Shown here in pieces: positions 49,246 to 62,593 of a stretch of 64,000 nucleotides of DNA (position 1 is the stretch's first letter; every line of letters starts with the position of its first letter). Source of the DNA: Plasmodium relictum (taxonomy: Eukaryota > Apicomplexa > Aconoidasida > Haemosporida > Plasmodiidae); the NCBI RefSeq assembly GCF_900005765.1, contig NC_041688.1, positions 529,341 to 593,340 on the forward strand, written 5' to 3'. Below the pieces are notes generated by a model. The model did no database searches and was not told where the DNA came from. It saw only the letters and a list, made by a program, of their open reading frames with translations. The translations under genes were made by a program, and so were the position numbers.

Positions 49246-52200
49246 TTATATTTGTATTGAATGCTGTTTAAAATATTCATATAAAAATGATTTTTTTTTA
49301 TCAAAATTTAATTGAAGCCATTCTCCCGCATTGATAGGAATAATCTAAAAAAAAAAAAAAATGAGCATATAAATATAATATTTTTTTTTTTTTTTTTGAC
49401 TAATATACAAAATTTTTAATAACTTTTTATAATACCTTCCACCCATGAGCATATAAAATTCTCATTTGCAATGAAACAAAACCAGTGTTTAAAAAATCCC
49501 AAGACGACTTTTTTAAAGTTCTCATTAAATGTTCTTTGCTAAAAACACATATACCTATTTGCATTTTTTGATTTAAAACAATGTCTATTATATATGGAGA
49601 ATTATGATATGGTTCAAAATGAAGATTAAATGAAATATTAAAACTTTTTAAAATATGAATTAATTCATCTAATATTTTATTTCTTATTTTCATTGCATCT
49701 TTTTCCTTTTTATATATATTGAAATCACTTCTTAAAATTTTGCATTTTTCATGCATACAATATTTATACATAATATCTAAGCATTTTAAATCAATTAATG
49801 ACTTAGGTATTTCTTTAAAACATGAATCAGCGATTTGATGTAACCTTTTAAAAGCCTGCGAATCGTGTGGATTCCTGTTTAAAAAGGTCATATTTAAAAT
49901 TTTATCAAAATCTTTCTGTGTTTTATGATAATTAGCTACAATAAATGACCAAGTAATATTAACAAAACAATTTTTATATATAGCATTATTAACATCAAAT
50001 GATTCTTTATTTAATAAATCAATTATTAATTTATATGAGTCATCAAAAAGTGGTTTATAAATAATATTAACATATGCACATGACCACAAGAAGGTAGATA
50101 TATCAATAATTTTCTTTTTTATTATATCCCATTCTTTATATAATTTTTCAATTAATATTTTATATATTTTTTCGTCGTATACATTCATTTTAACAATGGA
50201 TGACAACAGTTTCAATAGCTGAAAAACGCTCAACCTACTTAATACATAAGTATCTTTTATAAAATTAAATATATTTATCATATAATTCATATGAAACCAA
50301 GATATTTTTGATAAGCTTATAAGAGGATATATCCACAGAGAAATATTTTTAGCATGTATTAATTCGTTAGATTTTTCACAAAGTATATCTAAAAGATTAT
50401 TATATAATATAATTCTTTTGTTATAAGAACAAAAACAAACAATCGAATAAACGACATCTTCTATATCTAAATATTTGATACATTCTATATTTTCATTAAT
50501 TAATTCATAAATATTATTTACTGCGTTTTTAACTTCATTATTATTTTTTTTATTATATTCGAAATATTTTAAACATTGGATTGTTTTTATTATTTCATTT
50601 TCTCTATTATTATCATAAAATTCATTCTCTATTTTAAAGTCATCTTTTAACTCATTTTTAATGACATTAGACATTTCATTTCTTTTTTCAGCATCGTATT
50701 CTTTTATCTCTTTTTCTATTTTATTATTCTCATTATCCTCGTGTTTTTTGTCCGTTCTGCCATTTTTTTGATTAATATTCCTTGTTTTTTTGTTTTTTAT
50801 TATTTGTTCATTCATGTTTTCATATGTTTGTTTTATATTAATACTATTTTTAACATTCTCTTCTTCGTTGATATAATCGCATGTTTGCTCTTTTTCTTTT
50901 TTATTTAATGAATATATTTTAGCATTTGATTTTCTCATATTTTGTATATTTAAAATAACTTGTTTAGCAACTAGTGCAATTAAATTAATATATTTTTCAT
51001 CATGTTTAAAGTTATTGGCTATTTTCAATATCAAATGGTAAAAAGTTAAATCAAATTTGTCAATATTTTTTATTATTGTACTTAAGGATAAGTCATAGAA
51101 ATTAGAATATTCTTTGCAAAAACGATGAAAAGAATAACATAATGACTTTATTTGATTCAAATTAAATCCATCAAATCTTTCCATACATACAATAACAACT
51201 TTATCTAAATAATGTTTAGTTCTCAAACTGTGCTTAAAGCATTCATTGGCAAATGTAGTTAGTTCATCATAATCCATATACTTTATTTTAACAGTTAAAT
51301 AGTCATAAAATTCAACAAAATATAATGAGCAATTATTCAATATTGTTATATAATATATACACAACTTTATTTTTTCTTTATTATCATTTGCGTTGGTTTT
51401 TTCTTTATTTAAAATTTTCATTATTTCATAAGATATATCTCTAATTTTATTTTTCATATTTAATTCATTCATTAATCCTAATATATACATTAAGTTTTTG
51501 TAAGATACCTTTTCAAAATTTTCATATAATATTTTGAACAATTTATTTATATATTCCTCCTCTATTTCATATAATATATCATTTTTTTTTTTTAAAATAT
51601 CCAAAATATATATGACTGAGTTAACACTTTTCTCTTTTTTATCAATTAAATTTTTAATATATTCTACATTTATAATGTCATCTACATGACTATTAGAAAA
51701 ATTCTTCTCTATACTATCTTTAGAAAAATCTGAATTCATATTACTTAAACTGAAATTTTTATCTAAATCTTTTAAATTTGTTTCTGAATTAATTCTATTA
51801 TCGCAATTATACGCATCATCTAATTCATTTTCACTTTGAATGATATTTTCATAATTGTTCATTTCTGATATAAATTCTGCATTTTCATAAAAATATTTTT
51901 TATCAAAGTTAAAATTATCATTTTTTGTGTAACTGTCTTTAAGAAATTTTTCACTAGAAACATTCAGGTTGTTAATCATAGATTTACTATTAGAATTAGT
52001 TGATGTTTCTATTTTAAATGCCTCCTTGTTAACGTTGCATTTGTGTTTTTTCAAAAAATTGTTATATTCTATCTCTTCTTTTTCTCTCCATTTATCATCT
52101 ACATTTAAATCAAAACTTAAATTGGAAGGTAATTTTTCATCAAATTCAACGTCGTCATAGTTTTCATGAGATAAATATTCTGTTTTCATAATCATATTTT

Positions 52201-52297
52201 GTTCATTTTTTTTACTACTATAAAAACTACATTTTTTAAAATGCATATTAAATAAAAAAATGTTTGAATTAATATTTCTAACTGCAAATCTTTTCAT
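49246..52297 (-). CDS. RAP-domain protein, probably mitochondrial RNA-binding
   Basis: Two exons on the minus strand: 52297-49436 and 49344-49246, with a 91 bp intron (GTATTA...TTTAG). They sum to 986 residues. The C-terminal RAP domain is completed only by the second exon: IIDIVLNQKMQIGICVF and RILYAHGWK, then IIPINAGEWLQLNFDKKKS after the splice. Upstream are helical segments (about residues 240-760) with repeated patterns such as NLMYILGLMNELNMKNK and LSVFQLLKLLSSIVKMNVY, of the heptatricopeptide type. The N terminus MKRFAVRNINSNIFLFNMHF is basic and hydrophobic, as in mitochondrial leaders. RAP proteins bind organellar RNA. In apicomplexans many are thought to handle the fragmented mitochondrial rRNAs. 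Target RNA unknown. An Asn/Lys/Glu-rich insert lies near the middle. Confidence 0.9.
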
Positions 52298-54120
52298 TTT
52301 ATAAATAAATCATTAAACATGAGTCAAATATATTTCATATGAATAAAAAAAAAAGTTCATTGAAAATATTATAAACTCCTTAATTTTTGTTTTTTTTCAA
52401 TAAAATTTAAAAAATATTAGTATTCCATTTTCAATGATATAAAATAATGATGATTTATACTAATTATCATTACTATATAAATAAAATCAATAGAAAAATA
52501 TTATGAGAAATTTCTTTTTTTTTTCTGTCATACTTTTGATTTTTATTTAATTTATAATATATTTTTTTCTCTTTTCAAAAAATTTATGGTTTACAATTTG
52601 TTAAATCATTTTTTAAATTACTGTATAATATTCTTTTTCTCATTTTTTTTTTTTTTATTGATAAATAAAATGTCGATTTTACAATATATAAAAAATTAAT
52701 TATTTCTATATCTTCACACAATAATAAAAAAAAATTCTTACTTTTACTATTAAAATCTTCTAATTTTACACCCTAAAATTAAAAAAAGTTTAACACATTT
52801 ATCTTTATTTTATTCCTATATACATATAAATATAAATATATATGTATATATACAAAAAAAATTATTTTTATTTTTATTTTTTGTCTTCTAATTATTTTTG
52901 TATTTCATTATTTTGTCAATTTTATTAATCAATATTCACTTTTTTTATGAAACAAGAAAATATACAATAAGCGTTTTTTTTATTATTTCTTTTTAAATAG
53001 GAAGGAAAAACTTATTATTAACTATTTATTAATTTATGTAACCTTTTTTCTCATTTTTTATGATAAAATTTTAAATTAAATACAAAGCATAGATTTTTAT
53101 CTTACATGGATAATAAAAAGAATAAGAAAAAAGCTAGAAGGATACTTGAAAATTATTAGTTTCAATAAGAATAAAAAGAATAATAAAGTAATATAGAATA
53201 AAAATATTTTAAGTAAAAAACAAAATATATAATTATGAATTAAATAACCAAGTAAAAATTTAACATTTTTTTTTTCAAAAAATGAATCTTAGAATACCTA
53301 GAATTTAATGAAGTGCATTTTAGTTTAAACTATTTAAAAAAAAAAAAACAAAATATATCTTTTGAATAAAAGTAAAATTATTTTTTTACTTTTATATATT
53401 TTTTTTTAAGAAATAAAGTAAATATAAAACGTAATTTTTACATTTAGAAGCATATTCATATAACAATTATAACATAGTGAACTTGTATTAAAGAAAATAA
53501 AATAAAATTAAGAATTCTGTAAATTTTCAACAATAAAAGAATATACAAATAAAAGCCCATGCAATTTAATAAAATAAAAAAATATAACTGAATATTTGTT
53601 CTAGATATTTTGTGCTTATTTTCCGTTATATATTATAAAATGAAAAAAAAATTTTTTGAAGAACAAAGAAATAGAAAAAAGTAAAATAATATAGTAAATT
53701 TTTAAAATTACACATGAAAATATTTTTTTAAAAAAGAAATGTTAGCTTTAAAATATTACAAAAATTAATACAATAAAAATAATAAAAGGAACAAAATAAT
53801 AAAATTTAGAAGTATATAATTTTCTCTTTTATTAGTAATCATATAAATTATGTATATATATGTATATAAAATTATTTAAAAGTATTTATTTATTAATTTA
53901 AACTTATACTTTTGTTGTATATTTTTATATTCATATATAAACTTTTTTTTAATCAAATAATTTAATTTTTTAATAATTAAAGAATGAATTATATAAAATA
54001 ATAAATTGTCCGAATTCATATTTTGAGATAATTTGTTTAAAAAAAAATATATATAAATTAATTATTTATGAATATATACATTTTGATTGAAAGTAATAAA
54101 AAAAATAAGAGTGTACATAA

Positions 54121-54177
<57 letters not shown>

Positions 54178-54224
54178 CTCATATATAAAAATAAGATGTA
54201 TAAATTAATGAAATAGAAATAAGC
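52298..54224. other. divergent intergenic region
   Basis: About 1.9 kb between the RAP gene (minus) and the NIF-like phosphatase (plus), expected to hold both promoters. An (AT)n run sits at 54125-54174, just before the phosphatase start. No gene was seen. Confidence 0.6.
54125..54174. repeat. (TA)n microsatellite
   Basis: A 50-base TA run about 50 bases upstream of the NIF-like phosphatase ATG, probably in its 5' leader. Confidence 0.9.
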
Positions 54225-55205
54225 ATGAAAAAAAAAAGTATAGAAAGATGTATTTATCAATTATTAAACAAATTAAAATTCTATAAATATATATGGATTA
54301 AAATAAAAGATGTCGTAAAATGTGTATTAAAACCATTTATTTTAAAAAAAAAATTTAATTTTCGAACATACAGAAAAAGGCGTATTTGCCCTTCTATGAC
54401 ATTAGTATTAGATTTAGATGAAACATTAATTTATTGCACAAAAAAAAAAATATATAATTATCAAAAAGAAGTAGATGTATTAATAAATGGAAAATATTTG
54501 TCATTATATGTATGTAAACGACCATATATAGATTTATTTTTTTCAAGTCTTTATCCGTTATATGAAATAATAATATTTACAACTTCAATTAAATCATATG
54601 CTGATACTGTATTAAATATAATTGATATTGATCATTATGTAGATAAAAAATTTTATAGAGAGGATTGTTATGAAATGAATCAAAATTATTATATAAAAAA
54701 TTTAGTAAATATAAAGAAAGAAATTTCTAAAATTATATTAATTGATGATTCAAATATGTCTGGCATAAAATACCCAGAAAATTTTTTTCCTATCAAAAAG
54801 TGGCAAGGAGATTTAAATGATACAGAATTGTTAGACATTATTCCTTTTTTTTTAAACTTGAGAAAAGTAAAAGATATAAGATCTATCTGTTCCTTTAGAT
54901 TAAAATCACAAAAAGAAGTATCCAAATTATTAAGTACATCTTCTGTTAATGAAATGAATTATTTACCTGATGATAATTCAAAACCTTTATGTAGAGAATC
55001 ATTAGCCTTTCAAGCTATTAATTATTTAAAAATTTTTATGCATAGATTTAGATATGCTAGTTCAAAAGAGCAATGGAATGAGTTAGGAAAAAAAATTAAC
55101 AATAAATTGAAATCATATCCCTTTTCACTTTCAAAACTTAAAGGGTCAAGCGATGACGAACAAAAAAAAAGGTACAGAAAAAATGTTCAAAGGAAATACC
55201 AATAA
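54225..55205 (+). CDS. FCP1/NIF-like (NLI-interacting factor) phosphatase
   Basis: Single-exon protein of 326 residues. The HAD-type catalytic motif VLDLDETLIYC has its two Asp at about 63 and 65. Then come VYVCKRPYIDLFFSSL-like strand and helix blocks, FTTSIKSYADTVLNII and the third motif ILIDDSNMSG, all standard for SCP/FCP-type Ser/Thr phosphatases. These enzymes use the first Asp as nucleophile with Mg2+ and act on phosphorylated proteins, including the RNA polymerase II tail. The substrate here is unknown. The N terminus is basic with no clear leader. The C terminus past about 250 is Ser/Lys-rich and has no BRCT domain, so it is closer to small SCP-type enzymes than to full FCP1. Confidence 0.9.
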   Translation: MKKKSIERCIYQLLNKLKFYKYIWIKIKDVVKCVLKPFILKKKFNFRTYRKRRICPSMTLVLDLDETLIYCTKKKIYNYQKEVDVLINGKYLSLYVCKRPYIDLFFSSLYPLYEIIIFTTSIKSYADTVLNIIDIDHYVDKKFYREDCYEMNQNYYIKNLVNIKKEISKIILIDDSNMSGIKYPENFFPIKKWQGDLNDTELLDIIPFFLNLRKVKDIRSICSFRLKSQKEVSKLLSTSSVNEMNYLPDDNSKPLCRESLAFQAINYLKIFMHRFRYASSKEQWNELGKKINNKLKSYPFSLSKLKGSSDDEQKKRYRKNVQRKYQ

Positions 55206-56579
55206 TAAAAAAAGACGTTTTAATAAGCACCATTATATTTATATCTATATATATATGGATATAGATATATAGATAGATATATAATAGATAGATAGCATAT
55301 TAATATATAAATTATATAATAAATATGATTGAGATTCATACAAACATTCAAACTAAATATAATAAATAAAAATAATTTTAGAACCAATATTTTTCTATTT
55401 TTTAAAATATATAAATTATTTGTAAAACTGCATAATTTGTTTTTTTGTGTTTTTTTTTTTTCTAGTATCTAAAATAGAATAAAAAAAAAGTGTGTATTTT
55501 TTTTTTAAAAAAGTTTTTAATATTTTTTTTATTATTATGTAAAAATACAATTGTCTTTCATGTATGCATATATTTTCATATTTTTCACAAAATAATTATA
55601 AATAATATAGTTAAAATGAAAATTTTTTTTTTTTTATCTCCCATTGAAGATAAATTAATATTTTTTTTTTAAATATATTTATGTAATGTATTTGTAAAAA
55701 AAACTGTCACATTTTGTTTTACTTGTTTTTTTCTTACTTATAATAACAAAAAAAAAAAAAAAAAAAATTAAAATACTAAAACGAGCAGTTGAAATATCTT
55801 CTATAAATATTATTTTAAAGTTTGTTTTTTATTCATAACTATCACTCTTTTTTTTTTTTTTTTGGTATGAAATTTTAATTTTTTTTTCTGGATAATATTG
55901 TGATTTTTACTTTTTTGAAATATTTAAGAATTTAATAAATAATTAGAATAAAATAAGAAGTATTTTTTTCTATACATGTAAATAAATACAATACATATAT
56001 TTATATAAAATTTTAAATGGTTTTAATATAATAGAGATCGTAGTTTTGAACTAGTAAATATAAAAAAATTTTTATTACTATGAATAAAGTAAAAACCTCA
56101 TTAAAAATATGGTTTCTTTAAAAATACAACGAAATAAATATTATGATAAAAGAAAAATTTACAAAAATTGAAATTTCGATTATAACGTCAACTTTTTATA
56201 ACATTAAATAATTAAAATTAAATTGTAATTTAAAAAATTTTTTTTTTTTCATGTTAAGAAAAAATTACAATCCTTTATATACATAGAGAAATAAAATATA
56301 TTATGACAATTTTTTTTATTCTTAAAATATATTGTTTTTTATAAATACTTATTTAATATTTAAATATTCCACAAAACTAAAATTTAGAGTAACATAATAT
56401 ATGCAATAAGAATATAACTTAGTAATATTAAATATTTAAAGGTAGAATCATCTTTATTTGAAAATTTTAATAAAAAAAAAAATACTTTTTTATATTTATT
56501 CTAAAATATACTTTTTTTTATATATTCTAGGAGTATCTATGCATTAATTAAATATTATTATTTTTTTTCAAATAATCTA
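55206..56579. other. intergenic region with GATA-type repeat
   Basis: About 1.4 kb between two plus-strand genes. An imperfect GATA/TATA repeat follows the phosphatase stop at about 55241-55295. The rest is poly-A/T-rich. The frame at 55490-55672 is low complexity and is not called. Confidence 0.6.
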
Positions 56580-56861
56580 ATGATTTTGAGTAATATGAAA
56601 ATGAATATACAAAAGATTATTGAAGAAAAGATAAGCCGCGTATTAAAACCAACATTTCTAGAACTGATTGATAAGTCATGTGGTTGCGGTACATCGTTTG
56701 ATGCAGTAATTGTTTCCAGCAATTTTGCAAATAAAAAATTATTAGATAGACATCGAATTGTGAATGATATTATAAAAGAAGAATTACAAAACATACATGC
56801 ATTTTCTATGAAATGTCACACTCCTGTAGAATATGATAAAATAAAAAAACCATCTACATAA
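56580..56861 (+). CDS. BolA-like protein
   Basis: Short single-exon protein of 93 residues, the family's usual size. Core features: DKSCGCGTSFDAVIVSS (about 31-47), the near-invariant RHRIVNDIIKEEL with its His in the middle, and the C-terminal HAFSMKCHTPVEY, which matches the BolA2 pattern HAF..K..TP. BolA2 proteins pair with monothiol glutaredoxins through a shared Fe-S cluster and act in cytosolic and nuclear iron-sulfur handling. The His and a Cys in the CGCG loop are candidate ligands. No organelle leader is evident, favouring the cytosol. The start could also be Met 6 or Met 8. It is an isolated gene between the phosphatase and GAP40, with its own flanks. Confidence 0.9.
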   Translation: MILSNMKMNIQKIIEEKISRVLKPTFLELIDKSCGCGTSFDAVIVSSNFANKKLLDRHRIVNDIIKEELQNIHAFSMKCHTPVEYDKIKKPST

Positions 56862-57679
56862 ATTATATATATTTAGTGTAAAACATTTAGTTTTTTATTC
56901 GAAGAAACAGAAAAAAAAGTGAATACTTCTTGAAAATATTTAATTTTATAAGATATAAAATGTTTTTACTTTTATATTAATTAAAAAAAACGATATAAAA
57001 TTAACTTTGAAATAGTTCATATATATGTATATATATATCTATTTTTTTTTTTTTTAAACAAAATTACTTTACCACTGTGAAGTTATAAACAATAATGAAT
57101 TTATTTATGTTTCTTTTACTGTAATAGAATTGTAAATATTAAAAAGTTATTTTATTCAATTTTTACTTTATTGAAAAGTATTTAAAAAATAATACAAACA
57201 AAAACATTTTTTTTTTTTTTTTTTTAATAGCTCTATACTCATATATGAATATATTTGAAATCATTTCTTATTTATGAATTTTAAAATCCTTCCTATTTTT
57301 TTTAATTTTTTATCCTTACTTCAAAAATTAGGAAAAACCTATTAATTGTTTATTTTAAAGTATAAGATCCCTATATGGTAAATTTAGTTATATTTATATT
57401 GGAAAAGTATTAGAATAACAATTGAAACAAATATATGATATTTTTAAAAGCAAACCATTATTTTATAATGTTTTGTTCCCCTGTTGTTATTTTATGGAAT
57501 TTATATAAAAATTTCACATAGGGAAGAAAAAATATATACACATTTTTCTCTCCCTATCTCTCTACATATATATATATGCCATTTTTTTTTTTAATTTTAT
57601 ATGTTTTAGTAAAACATGTATTTTTACAAAGTATTAGGAAGCCTTTAAATTGCGTATCTGTCTAATATATAAAATAGTT

Positions 57680-57715
<36 letters not shown>

Positions 57716-58351
57716 TCCTTCTTTATATTTTTCTTTATATATATATATGTAATTGTTTCATTCTTCATTAAATATAGAAACAGTTTATAATTTTAAAAAA
57801 TGAGCATTAATCAAATAATTGTACTTATTTCTTCCCTACCAGCAATTTTTTCTTTAAATTACATATTTAACATAAACTACAATAAAAAGAAAAATATATT
57901 CGAATATATTTTTTAGACATCTTTATATATTAGTTTAAACTTGTTCATTATATCATTGTCTATACATGAAAACAAAGACAAAAAAAAATATTGAATATTT
58001 TTAATAATTTTTTAATTTTTGATTAACGTGCTTATTTTTATTGGAATTAATAACAATCATTGGCACCAATATGCACAACGTAAATTAAAAGGAATTTTCT
58101 AATATATATACAAATATTTTTATAATTAATTAACATTGGTAAATATGCCTTAATACTGGAAATAAAAATATTATTTTGCGTGCAAAATTTTACATTTTAA
58201 TTTTTTTTTTTTTTATTATATTCATGCATACATAACTTATATGGAACTAAAGTGAGTTGAAATTTTCTTTGATTTTTATATTTTAATATCTATTGTTATT
58301 CTTTTTTTTTATCAAATTTATCAAACTATAAATATAAAAATTATGCATATA

Positions 58352-58401
<50 letters not shown>

Positions 58402-59702
58402 TTTTTATATGCTTTTTTTTTTCTTTATTTTTTATAATATTTAAGCAATATTTATACTATTTTTATTAATTAATCTATGAATTTTTTTTTCACCCACATT
58501 AATGTCGTGTTTTTTTTTAATTTTTCAATGTGATTGAGGATAAGTCAAAGATTTAATAGAAACATTTGATATTTTATACTATTTTTTATTCTAATTATTT
58601 CACATTTTTTATTCAAGTTTTCTACTTATTATTTTATTAAATATCATTATTTTTTTTAATACAAAAATTCAATATTTCACTTGTTTATTATATGTGTGTA
58701 TGTGCTAACATAATTTAGCTATTATCTATTTGTTTCTTTTTATGTTCTATAAAAAAAAAAAAATTATTTTCTATTTCATTGCGCCCCCCAAAATATCCTA
58801 ATTAAAGCAGCTAAAAAACGTGCAACACGAAAATTACACACAAATTTAAAAAAAAAAAAAACATACATTTATTTGAAATTGTAGATTGAAAAATTATGAA
58901 CATAAAAAAAAAAAAACACACAAATACTCACATTTCTTAAAATTTAACCTACCAAAAAAAAATTACTATTATGTACAAAAAATATGCAAATCAGGAAATA
59001 AATAATAGTAATTTAAAATTATATAATTCTATGCTCTTAGGTATATGAATAAAAATTAATATATAAAATATATGCTTATTTATTTATATAATAATATATT
59101 TAATTAAATTTTTAGTGCAAAAAAAAAAAAAAATAATAAATAATAAAAAATAAAAAAAAGATATACATATATATGTACATATGTTAGTATATATACATGT
59201 ATGTAATATATATATATATTTTTTTATATTATTTTATATTTTATTTATTATATTATTTTTTTTGAAATATTAACATATATATATATATATATATAGTTTT
59301 TATTAAATAATTTATATGTATTAATATATATATATATATTTACACACAATAACGAATTAAAAAAATGATTTAATAGCTAAATTTTAATTAAAATTTATCA
59401 TAGTTTTTGTTTGGAAATAAAAAAGCATAATTCATTTTTTATTTGTCGTATGAATGATATATCTTTAAGAAAAAAAGAAAAAGAAAATACAAAAACAAAA
59501 AAAAGAAATAATAAAATAAATAAATGAATTAATATTTAGAAAAATATATTCAATAAAATATTCATTGAATTTTTTTTTTTTTTTTTATAGACTTTAACTA
59601 AATATTTTAATCGAAATATAATAATAAAAAAAAAATATATATAAATATATATATATATATATATTTAATATATATATAATAATAAATTAAATAAATAATA
59701 AA
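56862..59702. other. 2.8 kb region upstream of GAP40
   Basis: Contains the BolA 3' UTR and the GAP40 promoter. Four GTGCA/TGCAC pentamers occur at 58072, 58180, 58820 and 59115. A six-C run lies near 58783-58788. There is a TTTC microsatellite at 57678-57724 and an (AT)n run at 58355-58396. No coding frame was seen. Confidence 0.6.
57678..57724. repeat. (CTTT)n tetranucleotide microsatellite
   Basis: About eleven CTTT units with one variant at the end. Tetranucleotide runs of this purity are otherwise absent from the window. Confidence 0.9.
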
Positions 59703-61091
59703 ATGGCAAAGTTAAGTTTACCAGAATGGAGCGATGTTGAACGATATTTTAAAGACCCTGAGTTAATTACAGCAGAAATATTATTTGTAGCTTTAACGTT
59801 ATGCAACGTTTTTGTTATGTATCGTCTATTTTTAGATGTTATACCTTTCCCTATTTTTGTTACATGGTGGCAATTGGCTCAAGGTTTACTAGTTGCCTAT
59901 GTATGTGGAGAATTAGGTAGAGAATTTCCTAAACTTGCTTATTTTCCAAAAGTGGAAATCAATGAAAATATGCTTAAAGTTTTATTTATTCCCTCAATTT
60001 TTTATTGTTTGATGCTTGTATTATCAAATTATTTATTATACAAAACTCCTTGCATAGCATCATACCCAGTACTTGTTAGCTTTACTGTTGTCTTTCATCA
60101 TCTTACTCGTTTTGTTGGATGTGGGGAGGAATACATGCCATTAAGGTGGCAATCCATTTTTTTTTTATTAGCAGCATTTGTAATTGGTTGCTTTGATTCT
60201 AAAACTACAGGGAATGGAGTTATTTTATGGGCTTTATTATATGCTTTGTCTTCAGCTATTTTTAGAGCTGGTTTTATGCAAAAAATTATGCATTTGGTAG
60301 ATGGAAGAGGGAATACTTTACATAATAATCAACATCTTTTAGGCGTACTTATATTACCTATATTAATTATATTATCAGGTGAATGGACCGTGTTTCAATA
60401 TATGCCTTATGATATCACTTCACTTCATACATGGCAAATGTGGGGATGTTTAATAACAGTTGGAACAATGCCTTTTATAAAAAATGTTATATCAAATAGA
60501 TTAGTTAGAAGAACAGGACAAGGCCCATGGAGACTTTTGGAAATTTTATCAATTGTACTTGTATTTCTTATTGGTATGACTTTTAATACACCGACATATA
60601 AGGGGTATATAGCAATTTTATGTGTAATTATAGGAAGATCTATTGGTGCATTTGATGTTTTATTAAATGCTTCTGATTATATGATTGCAGAAGATGAACG
60701 AAGAAGGAAAAACCCACGATCTAATTACGCAAAAAATAGACAAAGTACCCAAGCATCGAAACCATTTTTATCTTCAGTTGACAATGAAGAAGATGAAGAA
60801 AGTTCTTTTAGTTCTAATGATAGTAAAAGCTATCAAGGATCACAAGATTATGATGACAAAGAAAGTGTAAATAGTAGTTCACAACACTATAGTGTTAATA
60901 AGGGAACAAGTAGAATAGGTAGCTCATCAAACCAAACAAGTAATGCAGGAATTTCTGGAGATGAAAGCAGAATAGGAAGTAAATTAAGTGGAAGTAGAGC
61001 AAGTGGAAGAGGATCAGGTTTTCATAACAAATCTAAATTATCTAAAAATTATTCATCAAAAGAACAACAAATGCTTGATTCTCAAGCTTAA
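59703..61091 (+). CDS. GAP40: glideosome-associated protein 40
   Basis: Single-exon protein of 462 residues. It starts MAKLSLPEWSDVERYF and has about nine hydrophobic membrane segments between residues 20 and 340, for example AEILFVALTLCNVFVMYRLF, IFYCLMLVLSNYLLY and ILSIVLVFLIGMTFN. The fold looks like a nucleotide-sugar/drug-metabolite transporter, which is how such genes were first labelled. A hydrophilic tail (about 345-462) is rich in Ser, Asp and Arg and has many likely phosphorylation sites. GAP40 anchors the myosin A motor complex in the inner membrane complex together with GAP45 and GAP50, and is needed for building that compartment. The call rests on recognising the sequence plus its position next to the BolA and NIF-like genes. 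Confidence 0.93.
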   Translation: MAKLSLPEWSDVERYFKDPELITAEILFVALTLCNVFVMYRLFLDVIPFPIFVTWWQLAQGLLVAYVCGELGREFPKLAYFPKVEINENMLKVLFIPSIFYCLMLVLSNYLLYKTPCIASYPVLVSFTVVFHHLTRFVGCGEEYMPLRWQSIFFLLAAFVIGCFDSKTTGNGVILWALLYALSSAIFRAGFMQKIMHLVDGRGNTLHNNQHLLGVLILPILIILSGEWTVFQYMPYDITSLHTWQMWGCLITVGTMPFIKNVISNRLVRRTGQGPWRLLEILSIVLVFLIGMTFNTPTYKGYIAILCVIIGRSIGAFDVLLNASDYMIAEDERRRKNPRSNYAKNRQSTQASKPFLSSVDNEEDEESSFSSNDSKSYQGSQDYDDKESVNSSSQHYSVNKGTSRIGSSSNQTSNAGISGDESRIGSKLSGSRASGRGSGFHNKSKLSKNYSSKEQQMLDSQA

Positions 61092-61489
61092 TATTGTGTT
61101 TTACACTGAGTTTTTTTTTTTTTTTTCATTATTTTATTTTTTTTTTGTAAATTTTTTAATTTATAAAAAGAAAAGTATATATATATATTTATATCATTAT
61201 AAAAGAAATATTACTTTAAAAAATGTTACCGCAGTTTCAAATCACAATTTTTTTTTTTAAATTCATAATTCTTTAAAAAGAAAAAAAAAGAAAAAGTATA
61301 TAATATTGTTAATATTAGATTTTGTAAATGATATTTAATAGTTGATCATAGTAGGGAATAAGTACATATTTATTTTGCCAAAATAAATACCTGGAGAATG
61401 GAAAAGTTTAATAGTTTTAGAAAAAAAAAATAAAAAATAAAATAGAATGGTTGTATAAATCCCCCACGCAAAAAAATAAAATAAATAAA

Positions 61490-61556
<67 letters not shown>

Positions 61557-62003
61557 AATTGAAAACATAAATTAATCCAAATATATTAATATTAAATATA
61601 TGATATCTTTAGATAAATAGCATGTTTAAATTTTCATTAATTTTTTTTTTCCCCTTCATTGATTGAAATATATAAATATATAAACATGAATTTTTATGAA
61701 TTATTTATTTAGTCATTTTTTTTACTTTTTATTGTTGTAACTATAACAATTATTATTAGTGATATTACTATTTTTTATTTTTTTTTTATTAATGTCAAAT
61801 TATTTCCAACATACTTATTATTGTACACCTGAATTTCTATATTCTAATATTATATATATAAATCTTTAAGAAAAAAGATATATTTTAACTATTGCAATAA
61901 ATTAAAGATAATAAATAAAGAAGTAGAGAATCAATTTTATTAAGATTTTACAAAAAAATCTCTACACATGTCTAATGAGTAAATATATATTTATAATTTT
62001 ACA

Positions 62004-62039
<36 letters not shown>

Positions 62040-62593
62040 CATTACAAAAAACTAAAAGAAGCTATAATTTTTTTTTTTTAAATTCTTATAATTTATGTTG
62101 TAAAACTTTCAAATTTAACAAAATTTCCATGAATTACCAGCTATTTCTTTATGTTTTTTTTTAATAATATATTAATAAAAACTATATAATTTTTCAATAG
62201 TAGTATGAAAAAATGTTATAAAGTTAAAATTAGTTTTTAATATTTCTTTTTATAAACCTTCAAGGGCATCTATATATTAATTTAAATTTTTTTAACAGTT
62301 AAAATATGAGTCAATATAAAATAAAAATTATTATTTTTCTTATCTATTTAGGCATTCCTAAAATACATGAGTCTTTCTATTATTCGATGACTCTTATCAA
62401 TTTTTATATTTAAGACATATTTCTCCATTAAGATATTTTGTTACTTTCGTTCTTGATAAAATATGTTACATAAAAAAAAAAATATTATTAAAAAATTATG
62501 CAAAAAATTAACTTATTTTAAAAGAATATTCATATGCATATATAAATGTATGGATATATATGCTGAATACGTAAAAAAAATAAACAGAAATAT
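61092..62593. other. convergent intergenic region
   Basis: About 1.5 kb between the GAP40 stop and the stop of the last gene (minus strand). (AT)n runs lie at 61493-61552 and 62006-62036. It should hold both 3' UTRs. No gene was seen. Confidence 0.6.
61493..61552. repeat. (AT)n microsatellite
   Basis: A 60-base pure AT run 0.4 kb downstream of the GAP40 stop. Confidence 0.9.

Noticed and set aside
58072-59119. Four GTGCA/TGCAC pentamers upstream of GAP40 as AP2-I-type invasion-gene sites
   Set aside because: The density is only slightly above that of the ApiAP2 upstream region, which has about six in 5.5 kb, so it is not specific by eye.
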